DNA of 64,000 bases, from NCBI GenBank assembly GCA_023053545.1, contig JAKZAN010000004.1, positions 10,354,001 to 10,418,000 on the forward strand, in the 5' to 3' direction. The notes beneath the pieces are model-generated. The model saw only the letters and a program-made list of their open reading frames with translations. It was not told the origin of the DNA and searched no databases. This document shows, piece by piece, positions 1-12,185 of this stretch. Origin of the DNA: Lepidurus packardi (taxonomy: Eukaryota > Arthropoda > Branchiopoda > Notostraca > Triopsidae). The position numbers and the translations under genes are program-made. Positions within the stretch are counted from its first letter, which is position 1. The number at the start of each line of letters is the position of its first letter.

Positions 1-3000
1 CGTCTTGAAAACTGACGGGTTTGTCTACGTTGCTCTCCGGCTCTGGTTCGGGATCACTGATACTATTCAACTCATCAATCTGATTGACGTAACTCTTGCT
101 AAAGATTTCGCGCTGCCGATTAATCACATTTTGGAAAGGATGGCTGCCACTGCTGGTTTCGGAAACTGTGCGATTCCGACGCCGTACACATTCCTCTTCA
201 GGGGGTACATGATTACTCACATGCTCCGAGTTGCGCCGCCCGTTATGCCCGTACCTATACGGATGGCCTGGTCGGTTCCGCTCAGCGGTATTCAAATGAT
301 GTGTGTTTGGGCTTTCCAGTAATCCTTCGGCGGCTCTTTTTTCCCTGGCTCGCCTACGCTCGTTTTCCTTTTGGATATGGTTTAGCATAAAATCAATCTG
401 CAAGGGCGTAAAATGGAAATTCGAGAGGCGACGCCAGAGACTTTGTTCATTGACCAGTTTTTGGAACAGCGGAGACGCTTCAGACATGTTGGCTAAATCT
501 TTATCATCGGCCAAACGACGCAGGAGTTCTCGTATGCACTCGGGCGGGAGATCTTTTAATCCCATGCCTGACGCAGGACCCTAAGAGTACAATGATATAA
601 AACGAGTGCTTATAGAGGTTACCGGGTTTGGACTCGAGCTTCCCTTTTCGAATTAACTGACAATGAAAAACAACCCAACAATGAAAGAGAGCTCAATTTT
701 GCCTGTTTAATGCGTATAGGCGGTACTACGCTATTTACTGCTATTGTCCTGTGTAAGCCCACCAATGGGCTGGCAGTCAGCAGCTACAGTACCCAGTCAA
801 AATCGAACGTTTTTGGCGTCCTTAAAATATAGCATTGGTAATGCACGGGTAATGATGCCCGTGTTACCGATTTTGCCCTCCGTATACGACTAGCTACGCA
901 AACCGGAGTAACGCTACAAGTCCCGCATGCCGGACCTTGTGTTCCGGCTTCGCTCTTGCTGGCACTAACTTACATCTATGTTGATTTTCCAATTAACTGA
1001 CAATGAATTAACGTTTCGAATTAACTGACAATGAAAAGTAACCCAACAATGAAAGAGAGCTCAATTTTGCCTATTTACTGCGTGTAGGCGGTACTACGCT
1101 ATTTACTGCTACGGAAGCGAAAAACGTTCGAAATATGAGTCTCTGCAGCTAAAGCGTCCTATGTAAGCCCACCAATGGGCTGGCAGACAGCGAACGTTTT
1201 TGGCGTCCTTAAAATATAGCATTGGTAATGCACGGTAATGATGCCCGTGTTACCGATTTTGCCCTCCGTATACGACTAGCTACGCAAACCGGAGTAACGC
1301 TACAAGTCCCGCATGCCGGACCTTGTGTTCCGGCTTCGCTCTTGCTGGCACTAACTTACATCTATGTTGATTTTCCAATTAACTGACAATGAATTAACGT
1401 TTCGAATTAACTGACAATGAAAAGCAACCCAACAATGAAAGAGAGCTCAATTTTGCCTATTTACTGCGTGTAGGCGGTACTACGCTATTTACTGCTACGG
1501 AAGCGAAAAACGTTCGAAATATGAGTCTCTGCAGCTAAAGCGTCCTGTGTAAGCCCACCAATGGGCTGGCAGACAGCGAACGTTTTTGGCGTCCTTAAAA
1601 TATAGCATTGGTAATGCACGGTAATGATGCCCGTGTTACCGATTTTGCCCTCCGTATACGACTAGCTACGCAAACCGGAGTAACGCTACAAGTCCCGCAT
1701 GCCGGACCTTGTGTTCCGGCTTCGCTCTTGCTGGCACTAACTTACATCTATGTTGATATTCGAATTAACTGACAATGAATTAACGTTTCGAATTAACTGA
1801 CAATGAAAAACAACCCAACAATGAAAGAGAGCTCAATTTTGCCTATTTACAGCGTATAGGCGGTACTACGCTATTTACTGCTACGGAAGCGAAAAACGTT
1901 CGAAATATGAGTCTCTGCAGCTAAAGCGTCATGTGTAAGCCCACCAATGGGCTGGCAGTCAGCAGCTACAGTATCCAGTCAAAATCGAACGTTTTTGGCG
2001 TCCTTAAAATATAGCATTGGTAATGCACGGGTAATGATGCCCGTGTTACCGATTTTGTCCTCCGTATACGACTAGCTACGCAAACCGGAGTAACGCTACA
2101 AGTCCCGCATGCCGGACCTTGTGTTCCGGCTTCGCTCTTGCTGGCACTAACTTACATCTATGTTGATTTTCCAATTAACTGACAATGAATTAACGTTTCG
2201 AATTAACTGACAATGAAAAGCAACCCAACAATGAAAGAGAGCTCAATTTTGCCTATTTACTGCGTGTAGGCGGTACTACGCTATTTACTGCTACGGAAGC
2301 GAAAAACGTTCGAAATATGAGTCTCTGCAGCTAAAGCGTCCTGTGTAAGCCCACCAATGGGCTGGCAGTCAGCAGCTACAGTATCCAGTCAAAATCGAAC
2401 GTTTTTGGCGTCCTTAAAATATAGCATTGGTAATGCACGGGTAATGATGCCCGTGTTACCGATTTTGTCCTCCGTATACGACTAGCTACGCAAACCGGAG
2501 TAACGCTACAAGTCCCGCATGCCGGACCTTGTGTTCCGGCTTCGCTCTTGCTGGCACTAACTTACATCTATGTTGATTTTCCAATTAACTGACAATGAAT
2601 TAACGTTTCGAATTAACTGACAATGAAAAGCAACCCAACAATGAAAGAGAGCTCAATTTTGCCTATTTACAGCGTATAGGCGGTACTACGCTATTTACTG
2701 CTACGGAAGCGAAAAACGTTCGAAATATGAGTCTCTGCAGCTAAAGCGTCCTGTGTAAGCCCACCAATGGGCTGGAAGTCAGCAGCTACAGTACCCAGTC
2801 AAAATCGAACGTTTTTGGCGTCCTTAAAATATAGCATTGGAATGCACGGGTAATGCCGCCCGTGTTACCGATTTTGCCCTCCGTATACGACTAGCTATGC
2901 AAACCGGAGTAACGCTACAAGTCCCGCATGCCGGACCTTATGTTCCGGCTTCTCTCTTGCTGGCACTAACTTACATCTATGTTGATAGTCGAGGCAATTG

Positions 3001-3450
3001 CGCTGATCCGGTCAATAGTCTGGACGTGCTGACCCCATAATTGGGATGAACCGAGGATTTGTCCCCACCACGCCTCATCTCGCAAGGTCTGATGGAGCTC
3101 CGCCAGGAGCGTCTTTAAGATTTGGGTGTTTTGCTGGTTGCCTTGCACTAAAAAGACGATAAAAAAGCCCCAAAATAGATGGAATGTTTTTTAGAAATAA
3201 CAGTTTGTGAAGGGGAACCAACCTTGCAAAGCAACTTCTTCAAGCACAGCTAAAAGGCGCTTTTGGGCATTTCCGGAAAGAGTTACAATCCGCTGTTGGG
3301 ATAACAACAAACCCAGCAATTTGGCGATGTACTGGAACCGGCGGGTATCGCGTACCGCGTTCCGGAAATCCAAACGCTGTAAAGCGTCGCTGAATCCGTT
3401 AAAGCCAGCAATCTTTATTAAGGTTTTAAATACACTTTTAAAACTTTAGA
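1..3450 (-). CDS. FBXO32/FBXO25-like: F-box protein, FBXO25/FBXO32 (atrogin-1)-like, partial
   Basis: F-box proteins of this family are substrate adaptors of SCF ubiquitin ligases. Three minus-strand exons are visible: about 3223-3412 (5' boundary uncertain; open up to about 3450), 2975-3147 and 1-580. The splice phases agree: G|TG between the first two, and phase 0 between GAT|GTAAGT at 2975 and CTCTTAG|GGT at 580. The first exon reads LQRLDFRNAVRDTRRFQYIA and then SLSG-like TLSGNAQKRLLAVLEE, matching the family's RLDF..A..D.RRF.Y..RLLEL....LSG.AQK block. The second continues with a QQN...LL..L segment. The third contains the F-box, MGLKDLPPECIRELLRRL...LW..L..FHF. After the F-box comes an Arg/Asn/Glu-rich stretch that runs off the left edge and is longer than in vertebrate members. 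The N-terminal exons were not found. Family assignment is recognition from memory; FBXO25 and FBXO32 cannot be told apart here. Confidence 0.88.
646..2986. repeat. Tandem array, six units of 386-410 bp, inside the F-box gene intron
   Basis: The intron 581-2974 is almost wholly a tandem array. Landmarks recur with regular spacing. The GTTGAT end of each unit falls at 985, 1371, 1757, 2167, 2577 and 2986, giving steps of 386, 386, 410, 410 and 409. The 24 bp length difference is an indel in the segment after GGGCTGGCAG. The leftmost unit lacks an internal block beginning ACGGAAGCGAAAAACG. Units are nearly identical, which implies recent expansion or homogenisation. Each unit contains, on the minus strand, ATCAACATAGATGTAAGT, which is the gene's real exon end plus 5' splice site; the rightmost copy is the exon junction itself. 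Confidence 0.95.
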
Positions 3451-6400
3451 CGAAATTACGCCTTGGCTTTACTTGATTACCTCGCGAGTACACTTGAGCG
3501 TTATATGACAATAGGGTGGCACGGGTGATTCATTTTCTAAAGAACACAAAATACAAAAAGAAAATTACTTAAACATGTAACTTAATTTTTTCTATTTATA
3601 ATGTAATTTTTTTTATTACAATATATACATAGGGGGTTAACTCGCTTACCTTTGTCAACGCTCGACGTTCCTTTTGTCAGCGACCCGGATTCCATTTTAT
3701 TAGCTGACTCATCGTAGCCGCAATGACGTTTCTCGTGCTGTACTGGCACGTTTTGCCTAAATAATAATAATAAAAAAAGAAACAGGATTCCATTGAATCG
3801 TATGGAACGTTCCAGACCTGTACGAAATTCTCATTTAAATTGGACCCCAGGTTTGACATTAAGTGCACTTTTATAGCTATGTTTCCGCCCTTCATTTTCC
3901 CACGTGGATAGGCCTGCTATAAACTATAATTGCGTTAAATTGCGGTCAGCAAGGAAATTGAAAGATTTCTATCGATTCCGGCACAGTGGCAGCTGGCGCA
4001 ACAGTGAATCTTTCCTGCACTTTCCCTTGTTTTGTGGTTTTGGGAAACTTTCCAAAAAGCCCCTTCGCAATTAGGCAAGCGCCAATTTTAGGCCAGAAAG
4101 TTGCGTAATTTTCTTTTTTTTTTGATATGATGTTATTCTGTATGCTACTTTTCGTTCGTTTTTTATATTTAAAGTTGACTCCCGCTTCTGCAACGCAAAA
4201 AGCAGTTCCTGGATTGGCCTTCCAAGGGCACGTACTAATAGACCCTTCGACTTGGACGCTAACTCGGAAATCAACTCTTGTTCACGTGCAAGCTGCAAGA
4301 CTTTTTCATTGAGTTTTTTTTTTTCTTAAGCTTAATACGATTTTCAGGTTGGGTATAGTTAGAATAACTTAAACAAATAGGGTAAGCGACTAAATAAACT
4401 CCGCAGTACCCCGGGTTCACTTGCCCAATACTAAATGAACTTGCAACTAATATAAACGTATAAATAAATACAATAAATTAATATATAAAACAAAGTAATA
4501 AATAAAATAAACTTGCACTAATTAAACTGCGCAGTACCCGGGTACACTTGTCTAGTACAGTACAGCGCCTTTCTTAATTACTCCCCTTAATTAAGGAAAT
4601 TACAGGCCACTTTCTTCTTATTATCTTATTCAAAAATTGACTAACCCTATCAGTATTATCTCGATTACCGGGAAAAAGGGGCCTCGTTTATCTTTTTATC
4701 TTTCTTTTCTTAATACAAATGACTTTACACCTGGCTACCTTTGCCGTGCCTTTGCCTTATTCGACGGCTGCTAATGCAAATGACTTGAAACAATCCAACC
4801 TGTAACGGCTAGATAACGTACACGAAGCTGCAATGCGTTTTGAATGTGGCTCATCCAAGTCAATCGTCATCCCAAAATGGAATAAAAAAAACATGGTGCA
4901 CCTGATCGTGTAAGAGCACGTCGCAATAACCACGCTGTTGGCACAACCCCAGCGTTTATTTTTATGCAAGTTAAAAAGTTGAGTAACGCAACACTGCGAA
5001 TCAACGACGTACGGGCGACGTTGGCTTCCAAGGAAAACAAAGGGCGGTTTATAGAGTACGAAAGAAGTGAAGGCGTTCTTTTGAATAGGTTTATTTGTTT
5101 ATCTTATGTAAGATCTCATCAGCAAACAACGCTAGAGTACTGGCCAATTTCAAAACAAACTAACCGATTACAAAGTAATAAGGCTTACTTACGGGCTGGA
5201 TTTGTAGTGCGAGGCGCAGTCCGACCATCGTCTGCGACACTCGAGGATTTTTTTCATTTCCCAGCCTTCGTCTGTCTTGACCCATTCTTCACCCGGTGAT
5301 CGCCAATCTTTTGAGTAGAATGGCATTTTTTGTGTATATTAAGCTCACGCACTTACAGTTTACACACGGAATTAAAGTAAGATTAGGCCGCTCTTTCTTT
5401 GTTCTATGTGGTAAATCCCGAGCGAAGTTTACCTTCCACGACTGCTTGAAGGAAAAGCTCTCCTTTGTCTGAAAGGGAATGTAGCTGCGCAGTCACAACA
5501 TCAGCCCTTTGGCATGGCTTTGTTGTGTTTCCATCGTCATGGGATCATTCTGACGTACTTGGTGTTAATGAGATACGATTTCTACTTCATTTTCTTGTCC
5601 TAGATGGCGTAGCGTATTTTGAAAACTTGAAGCGGTAAACCATGGGATCATTCTGACGTGGGATCATTCTGACCATGGGATCATTCTAGTAAGTTTTCTA
5701 GTAAGACTAGTACGCGTATCATATTTCAAAAAGTTTAAACTAAAACGATTTCCTAGTAAGTTGTTTATGTCTAGGGTGCGTTTTATTGTGAACGGAACTG
5801 ACTAACTGCGTTGGCGAGTTGGCTCGACTGGCATTTTCGCGTGGACGGGGATCAGCTGTACGGTCGTAGCGTGAACAACTCCAAGTGGATGGCTTGCCGC
5901 GCAGTTCGAAAACCGCCTTCCACTCAAAGTGCATAGCAGAACTCGGGACGATCACCAAAGCACGCCCCTAAGTTTGACGGGCGTTTTACTGTCAAAGCTC
6001 GTTCAGCCAGTTGAACAGCGACCTGCAGAATGAGCTGTCCAACGAAAAGAACTGGCGAACGGATCAATTGATAGTAGAATGCCCCCCGAGATGGCGCTCT
6101 GAACGAAACTTTAAACTAAAAATTATTTTCTAGTAAGTCTTCTTAAGCCTAGATGGCGTGTCGGATTAAAAATGGGACTTTTTCCGTCTTCTATAGCGCG
6201 AAAGAAACACGTGGTCCGTGTTTGGGAGAGTGGGCTTCCTTAGAAGAAGCATCAATTATTCACAATCAAGGAGTACAATTATCAAGCTAGGCTAGCTTGG
6301 CTACTCTAGCTAGAAATATCTAAACAGCCATGAAGAAGAAATGTTGAAGCCTGTGCTCGTGAAGGTAGCAATTTACCTTCTCTTGAAAACAAGTTATTAT

Positions 6401-8630
6401 AAGGTCCGAGCGCCAAAATGGAGCTGGAGAGCTATACTTTGGCTTTTAAGTCTGGACTCTGTCATTTATAAATATTTGTGGCTAAAGGACTAGTAAGTTT
6501 TGATTCCGTTCCAGGCTGGACAAACTCCATGACTTTTCATATTGTTATCGTATTAATTTTGCTTGTCGAAATGACTATTCAGGAACTATATCGACCCCAA
6601 ATTATCACAGACTCATACATACGCATTCTGTATCATTCCCGTGCGTTAGAGGAGAAGTTTTGTAGTATCTGAGTCAGAAACCCGATTTGTTTTTCGAAAT
6701 TTAATAGCTTCTGCCTGGGTACACTTTGGAGCTATTTCATTAGCGAAATGGAAAAGTGGCTGTCGTGTACAGAAACTTTTTCATAAGCGAGAGCGGATCC
6801 AATTCAGTTGACTCACAACTTTTGCTCTCTCTATTTATTTTTTGTAGAATGGGTTGAAAGGCTGGTTGAGGGGTGGCAACTTTGTCAGCTTTCTCGAATT
6901 GCATGCACTGCAATTATTCGGAAGCCTTGGCAAGGCAAGCAATTGGCGACGTAGAAAAACGTACATGTCTGGCTTGGAATGCGAAAGCGTAGGTTGTATT
7001 TTCTGAGCACAAGGCGAACACAAAACAAACACATTTGACTAAAGACAAGACTAAGACGCATCGGGTCAGAAAAGTCTCCCTTGAGAGTCTACAAAGCTAA
7101 TAAGGTGAACTTCCCCTCCCCAAAGAAGCTGAGAGCGCTGAGCCCTACGAGGAAGGAAATAAGCATTAATGGCTCCAGAAACTTTTGCTTCCTCTGCGCC
7201 GAGTCAATATGAAGGGCATATAGGATGTCACGGCCTGGTGCATCATGGAAAGTAATAGAATCTCTCAAAAGGCTGGAAAACTGTCTCGAGCCTTGCTTTT
7301 CGGTCACATATCTATGGCATATATGCTTTTGCTTGTGAGGTCTCTCGAGTTGGTTTGCTGGGTATATCAAGTTTCCTTGAAGACGGAGAAGAAGAAGAAA
7401 AATCCCGAAGAGCAAGCAGGTGAAAGATTTCCCAAGCGGCATTCGGCCAAATCCGACCCCAATGGATAGACAAAACTGAATTACCAACCGCCTTGGAGTA
7501 AAACAAGACATCACGTTTTTCCCCCCAAACTCTCTTTTTAGTTTGCTTCCCACGATATTGACACACTCCAGCTCATCTTCAACTAAGTAGTTCTCCTTTT
7601 AAGCTGGGACTTTTATTTCTCTTTTACTTTTTGCGCCCCTTGATGGAACAAGTGGGTTTGCGGCTCCCGTGGAAACCAATGAGCCGGAAAAAGTGTGATT
7701 ATCGGGAAAGTAATATCTGGTTACAGGCATCCTCTCTTCTATTACAACAACACTACCACACCTTTTTTTTCTCTTCCTCTCTTCCCGGAGAAACTAATGC
7801 AGTTATCTGTTAAGCCACGGCAAATTGGTAAAAAGAGAAGGCGAGGAGAACGAACAAGCGAAAGGTAACCGGTTTAGGCATGTTTTAAAGCGTATATAAG
7901 CAACGACGAGGTTAGCTCGGGTGACACTCGGTTCATTTAGCCGTTCCTATACCGTATATAATAGCTTTTACCACACACAGAGCGGGTTTAGACGTAGGCG
8001 TCCTCCCAACTTAAATGCATCGATTTCATCACAATGGGTCGAGTAGAGCGAAGGCGGTAACCTATTAAGGCATTAAGGCCCAACCGCACTTGAATAATTC
8101 ATTGTTACTGTCCCCTGAGTCGTAGGGACTTGTGTACACCACGTGTTTTTTTTTTTTTTTGTACAGGCAGTGTATATCTTTTGTATACACACTGTACTTT
8201 GTAGGTATACGTTGGCTATACGCTGTATGAGTGGATGAAACAGGGAATTCAATTGGGATGGTTTGTATTCAAATCCTCTAAATGAACGCTGAGTTCCTGC
8301 TGTAGTTTCTCGTCGTTTAATTTAGCGAGAGAAAAGGGTGGCTTTCTAATTATTGTTATTCTATTTTATGACCGGAATGAATTATGATTATGCAAGTGGA
8401 TGAAGTTTTAATTGCCTCGAGCATAATTACAGTGCTTAGATAATCAAGATGTGTTAGTTAATATTCTTTTCAGATGCATCTCTGAGTATTATTATACAGA
8501 ATTTACATTTACATCGTACATAATTTTATAACAAGTGATTATGAGCCAGCATAGTTTTTCTTTTAAAGTTTAAGGAGTATAATAGCCACCAATTTAAAAT
8601 GTGAGATTACAATGTTCTTGTAGTCAATGT
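3450..8630. other. Spacer without recognised gene
   Basis: AT-rich DNA with many short ORFs in all frames and no recognisable domain. Upstream exons of the F-box gene should lie on the minus strand to the right of 3450, but none was identified. Local structure includes four copies of GGGATCATTCTGA near 5540, 5643, 5659 and 5676, and a repeated CTAGTAAGT...CTAGATGGCG-like motif near 5750 and 6130. Nothing else is supported. Confidence 0.6.
5539..5690. repeat. Short direct repeats of GGGATCATTCTGA
   Basis: A 13-14 bp motif GGGATCATTCTGAC occurs at about 5540 and then three times in close succession at 5643-5689 (the last copy ends in TAG). The flanks repeat a CTAGTAAGT motif (5694, 5752 and 6130). 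Function unknown. Confidence 0.7.
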
Positions 8631-8631
8631 T

Positions 8632-9290
8632 TCCCGTATCCCTTAGCTCAGTGTAGCCGGTTAGCATGGGAAGGCTCCCGTATGCCTTAGCTTGGTATAG
8701 GCGGCTAGCATGGAAAGGCTCCCGTATACCTTAGCTTGGTATAGCGGTTAGCGTGGGAAGACTCCCGTATACCTTAGTTTGGCAGAGGCGGTTAGTACGG
8801 GGAATTTCGGAACAACTTTTCGTTAACACCAGTACATTTCAGGAAAAAATTCTTTGTCAATAAGCTTGAGCATAGTATCAGCAAGTGCACAATCAATCCA
8901 CCTTTCTTTCCAATGAATAATAAGTTAGTAACATGTAAAAAAAAGTTTGCAACAATGTGAAATACGCTGCCTAAAAATATGTCCTTTGATTGTGCACTAG
9001 CTGCTAAAAAGAAGAAAATCTATGTTTTTAAATTGCTTTCAAACCTGACAAGTTTGCCGTTCCGAGAAATCTTGTTCCGAAAGTTCGACCACTTGATTCG
9101 AGACATTGTGCTGCTACAGCAAACTGTGGTGACAAGTTGTACTTTCCATAAGCAAAAACAAGAGTACAAACTTTGCCGGCAATTAGCTAATTAGTTTCGT
9201 TTCTTTTTTTTTGCTTTCTTACAAAACAATAAGATACACGAGCGCCATCTGTGAATGTTTCGTATCAATAAGCTAAGGCATACGGGAGCC
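8632..9290. mobile_element. Small nonautonomous element with 21 bp perfect inverted ends and an internal tandem array
   Basis: GGCTCCCGTATGCCTTAGCTT at 8673-8693 is perfectly inverted at 9270-9290. The left end carries four tandem units of 43-45 bp (8632-8805), each with TCCCGTAT..CTTAGCT..G...GCGGTTAGC. A second, inner inverted pair (AGTGCACAATCAA near 8884, TTGATTGTGCACT near 8986) lies inside. There is no coding capacity beyond a 71-codon ORF. A half-match to the end sequence occurs at about 26109. The structure suggests a MITE-like element; no target-site duplication was assigned. Confidence 0.65.
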
Positions 9291-10744
9291 TTAGTAGCTT
9301 AATTTGTACCTGGCGGAAAGTAAAATACCACTGAGAAGTAGTCAGGCTTGTTCACTACAGTCCAGAGCTACCAGAGGATCACTGAGAAGTAGATTTTTGC
9401 TCTATTTCTTATGATAAACGTTGTTCGCTGTTCATAGATGGCTATCATACCTTCTCAAACACGAAGAAACTATTACTTTCTTTCTTTGCCAGTACCGCGT
9501 GTCTTTCTACTATTCAGTCGTGGAAAATCTGTTGGAAAATCGATTTACTCTAGCAAGCATTACCAAAAATATCAAAACACTTTGGACTTCTCAGAAATAA
9601 TTCTCTTTTTTAAGAAATACATATAACCCTGGTCACAATCGCTGTTCAGCGAGCCCGAAAAGGTCGACGTGGGCGGGAGGATCTGTTTGCTAGAAATCGT
9701 GGTAGTGTCGATGTGGTTGCCTGATATGTGGCGGTGATGGGGAGAGGGAGGGAAAGTCTGGGAAGTGGCAAAGCGTTTAAACGATTTGCGTGAACGGCTA
9801 AAGAAAGGGGCTTAAGAGTTCAGGGCCCGGGAGCAGATTTGTAGCCATTTGCTCGTAAGAGATGTTGCGGAAAAGATCTGGATTGCGGGTTAGAGGACAG
9901 CCCCAAAAAAGACGAGGGCTATCAAACAAAGGCTTACGAGGCATTTGTTGCCACCCTGAAAAAGGCGTGGAAAAGCTTTCGTCTGGCTTTTGGAATTTTT
10001 ATGCCATGTCATACATATTGTCATGCATACGCAATACCATTTTTTTTCTCCATTGGACCGCCGTATACCGTTTCGCTCTATTAGAATCTCACGTCTTGGG
10101 GATATACGAGCCAATATGCTGCATTTTTTATGACTCCGAGTCGTTAATTTTATGAGGGAAAATGTGCTATTGAACTTTGCCAAAACCATCCGAAAAAAAT
10201 GAGCCCGTAATTTGGTCTCACTTTACTCCCTGCCACAAGGTGTGCTCATGTCGCCACCTACGGACATGACAGAGACATAGGACATTTATTGCCATAGCAG
10301 TTGACGGGGAGAAAAAGTGGAAAACTAAAAAAAAAAAAAAAAATGTCTAAGAAAAAAAAGGAAGTTTTCCAGGGAAAGGCCCTCTTGTTTCGGGTCGAAG
10401 CTCGTCTATGTTTTATACGCCTTCAACCCCATTGCAAGGTTTATATACCTCCTATAAAAATTCCACTTCTGTCTGCCTTCCACTTCCACATCAAAGTTCC
10501 CGGGTTTCGAGCGCATACTCTCGCGCTTGGAATTGTTTACACGGGTTAATTTTTGCTTATAATTCAAACACAGTTCTCACAGCCGTGAAATTGTATTCAT
10601 TCAGACAAGATTTATGGCTGTTCAGAGACTCCATTGTACCAGTCTTTATCTGCTTTCTCTTTCCTGTCCTCAAGTTATTTTATTTCTTACATTTTACGGA
10701 AGATTTATTCGTCCTCCGTTGGCAAGAAGTTACTATGATTGTTT

Positions 10745-11303
10745 CTTGTGATTCTATAAAGAAATGCCAGTAATTGGAGGGGTTTAATTTGAGATTTGAA
10801 TCGAGTGGATTTACCGGGACGTCGACATAAGGACGACTCGACAGAAGAATTACGGTGCACCCGACTTAAGGACTACAACCCCGAACCTTGTCCTGACCTA
10901 ACCTAACTTAAGTTCCTTAAGTCGGGGTTCGTAGTCCTTATGTCGAGGTTTGTAGTCCTTAAGTCGGGAGCACCGTAGTTGTTTTTGTCAAGTCGTCCTT
11001 ATGTCGCGTTGCCGGTTTCCCTCTATGATTCTGTGAAGAAGTGTCAGTAATTGGAGGGTTTTAATTTGAAATTTGAATCGAGTGGATTTACCGGGACGTC
11101 GACATAAGGACGACTCGACAGAAGAATTACGGTGCACCCGACTTAAGGACTACAAACCCCGAACCTTGTCCTGACCTAACCTAACTTAAGTTCTTTAAGT
11201 CGGGGTTCGTAGTCCTTATGTCGAGGTTTGTAGTCCTTAAGTCGGGTGCACCGTAGTTGTTTTGTCAAGTCGTCCTTATGTTGCGTTACCGATTTCCCTC
11301 CCT
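10745..11303. repeat. Tandemly duplicated foldback element with telomere-like core
   Basis: Two adjacent copies (about 10745-11028 and 11029-11303), each made of about 70 bp of flank plus a foldback. The left arm has CGACATAAGGACGACTCGAC...CACCCGACTTAAGGACTAC, and the right arm has the inverse, GTAGTCCTTAAGTCGGG...GTCCTTATG. The centre is CCTGACCTAACCTAACTTAAG. Because the flank is duplicated with the element, segmental duplication explains the pair better than two insertions. Related copies lie at 38190-38371 and 46490-46800. Confidence 0.8.
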
Positions 11304-12019
11304 GCCACAGTGAATCACGGACACCCGATCAACAAAATTGCCAAGTAATCTACTTGTTGCCATTAGCTCTCCCCACACCCCAGCAATTTCGCAATAGGTC
11401 ACAGTGAGTTAAAGCTCCTCTTCCCTGTAAGCAGCTGACATGTAGTTAGCTACGTCTTGCACGTTTCCAATATATTTTGTGTGGGTGGGGGAGAAATGGC
11501 TCTCGGCGGAGTTTACGGGAGTACCGGGGAAGAAGTACGAGCAAGCGTCCGCAGTCCCAGAGTCATGTCTCGTATGCCCCAACCATAAGCGAATTCATAA
11601 CTCTACTTTTCCTTCGAAGAAATTAAATTGCCCTTTTGTTGATTTGTCGTTCAAGCAAAGACGAACACAAAAAATACGGTTTGTGGGGGTGTACCAGCGC
11701 TGCTGTTTTCGGAAAGAAAACCGCGAACGCCAGAAAGGTTGTATACCATTCCCTTTTTTCGAACAACTGTTATATACCTTTCTTTATCGAACAGCGGAAA
11801 GCGAAGAAATAATAAAGAATTATTAAAGTGGAGAGTGAACTTGTTCAAGACGTTTGAAGGAGGTTGCCTCAGTTTTGCTCGCTCTCATGTCTTAAAGGGG
11901 CAACAGCCAACGAAAAGGAACTGGCTTAAAAAGTCGAACAAAGTTCCTAGTTAACCATATTTTTCTTTCAACTTGCACGGAATAGTAATTAAACTATAAA
12001 CAGTTAAACTTTCTGGAGC

Positions 12020-12185
12020 TTTGTTTACTGTGTGAAGTATGGAGGTAAGCAGTAACCATGGTAACAAGCACCATTGGCGTGTTGTGGCCACGCCACGCCA
12101 CGGGCGTGACGTCATACTCGGAAGTTTTCATGCCAATAAGTCGCGAATGGGTCATCAAAAAATCTTTAAAAAAATCCATCGTTTT
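12020..12185. repeat. Dispersed repeat with TGACGTCA core, copy 1
   Basis: Contains AACCATGGTAACAAGC, then GGGCGTGACGTCATA and ATGCCAATAAGTCGCGAATGG. The same order is seen at 60825-60950. In the opposite orientation, GCCGTTCAC...GCATGCAAACTTTGG.TC.TGACGTCA occurs at 18358-18405 and 29050-29095. It contains a CRE-like TGACGTCA palindrome. Confidence 0.6.

Noticed and set aside
646..2986. CRISPR array or rDNA spacer explanation for the tandem units
   Set aside because: Units are about 400 bp with no alternating unique spacers, lie inside a eukaryotic intron, and contain no rRNA sequence.
3650..3756. Minus-strand open segment with good splice sites (TTTAG acceptor, AAAG|GTAAGC donor), candidate upstream exon of the F-box gene
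   Set aside because: Its only open frame ends in phase 1, and no acceptor in the next exon (up to about 3450) fits that phase; the peptide does not resemble the family N-terminus. It could belong to another transcript.
4170..4310. Minus-strand coil-like ORF (LNEKVLQLAREQELISELAS...)
   Set aside because: Protein-like composition, but no acceptor, no donor and no family match; the upstream side is A-rich rather than pyrimidine-rich.
7089..7553. 154-codon minus-strand ORF
   Set aside because: No domain, competing open frames on both strands, and no splice context.
8632..8805. tRNA genes, suggested by a box A-like TTAGCTCAGTG
   Set aside because: Units are only 43-45 bp, no box B or cloverleaf pairing was seen, and the motif is part of an inverted-repeat element.
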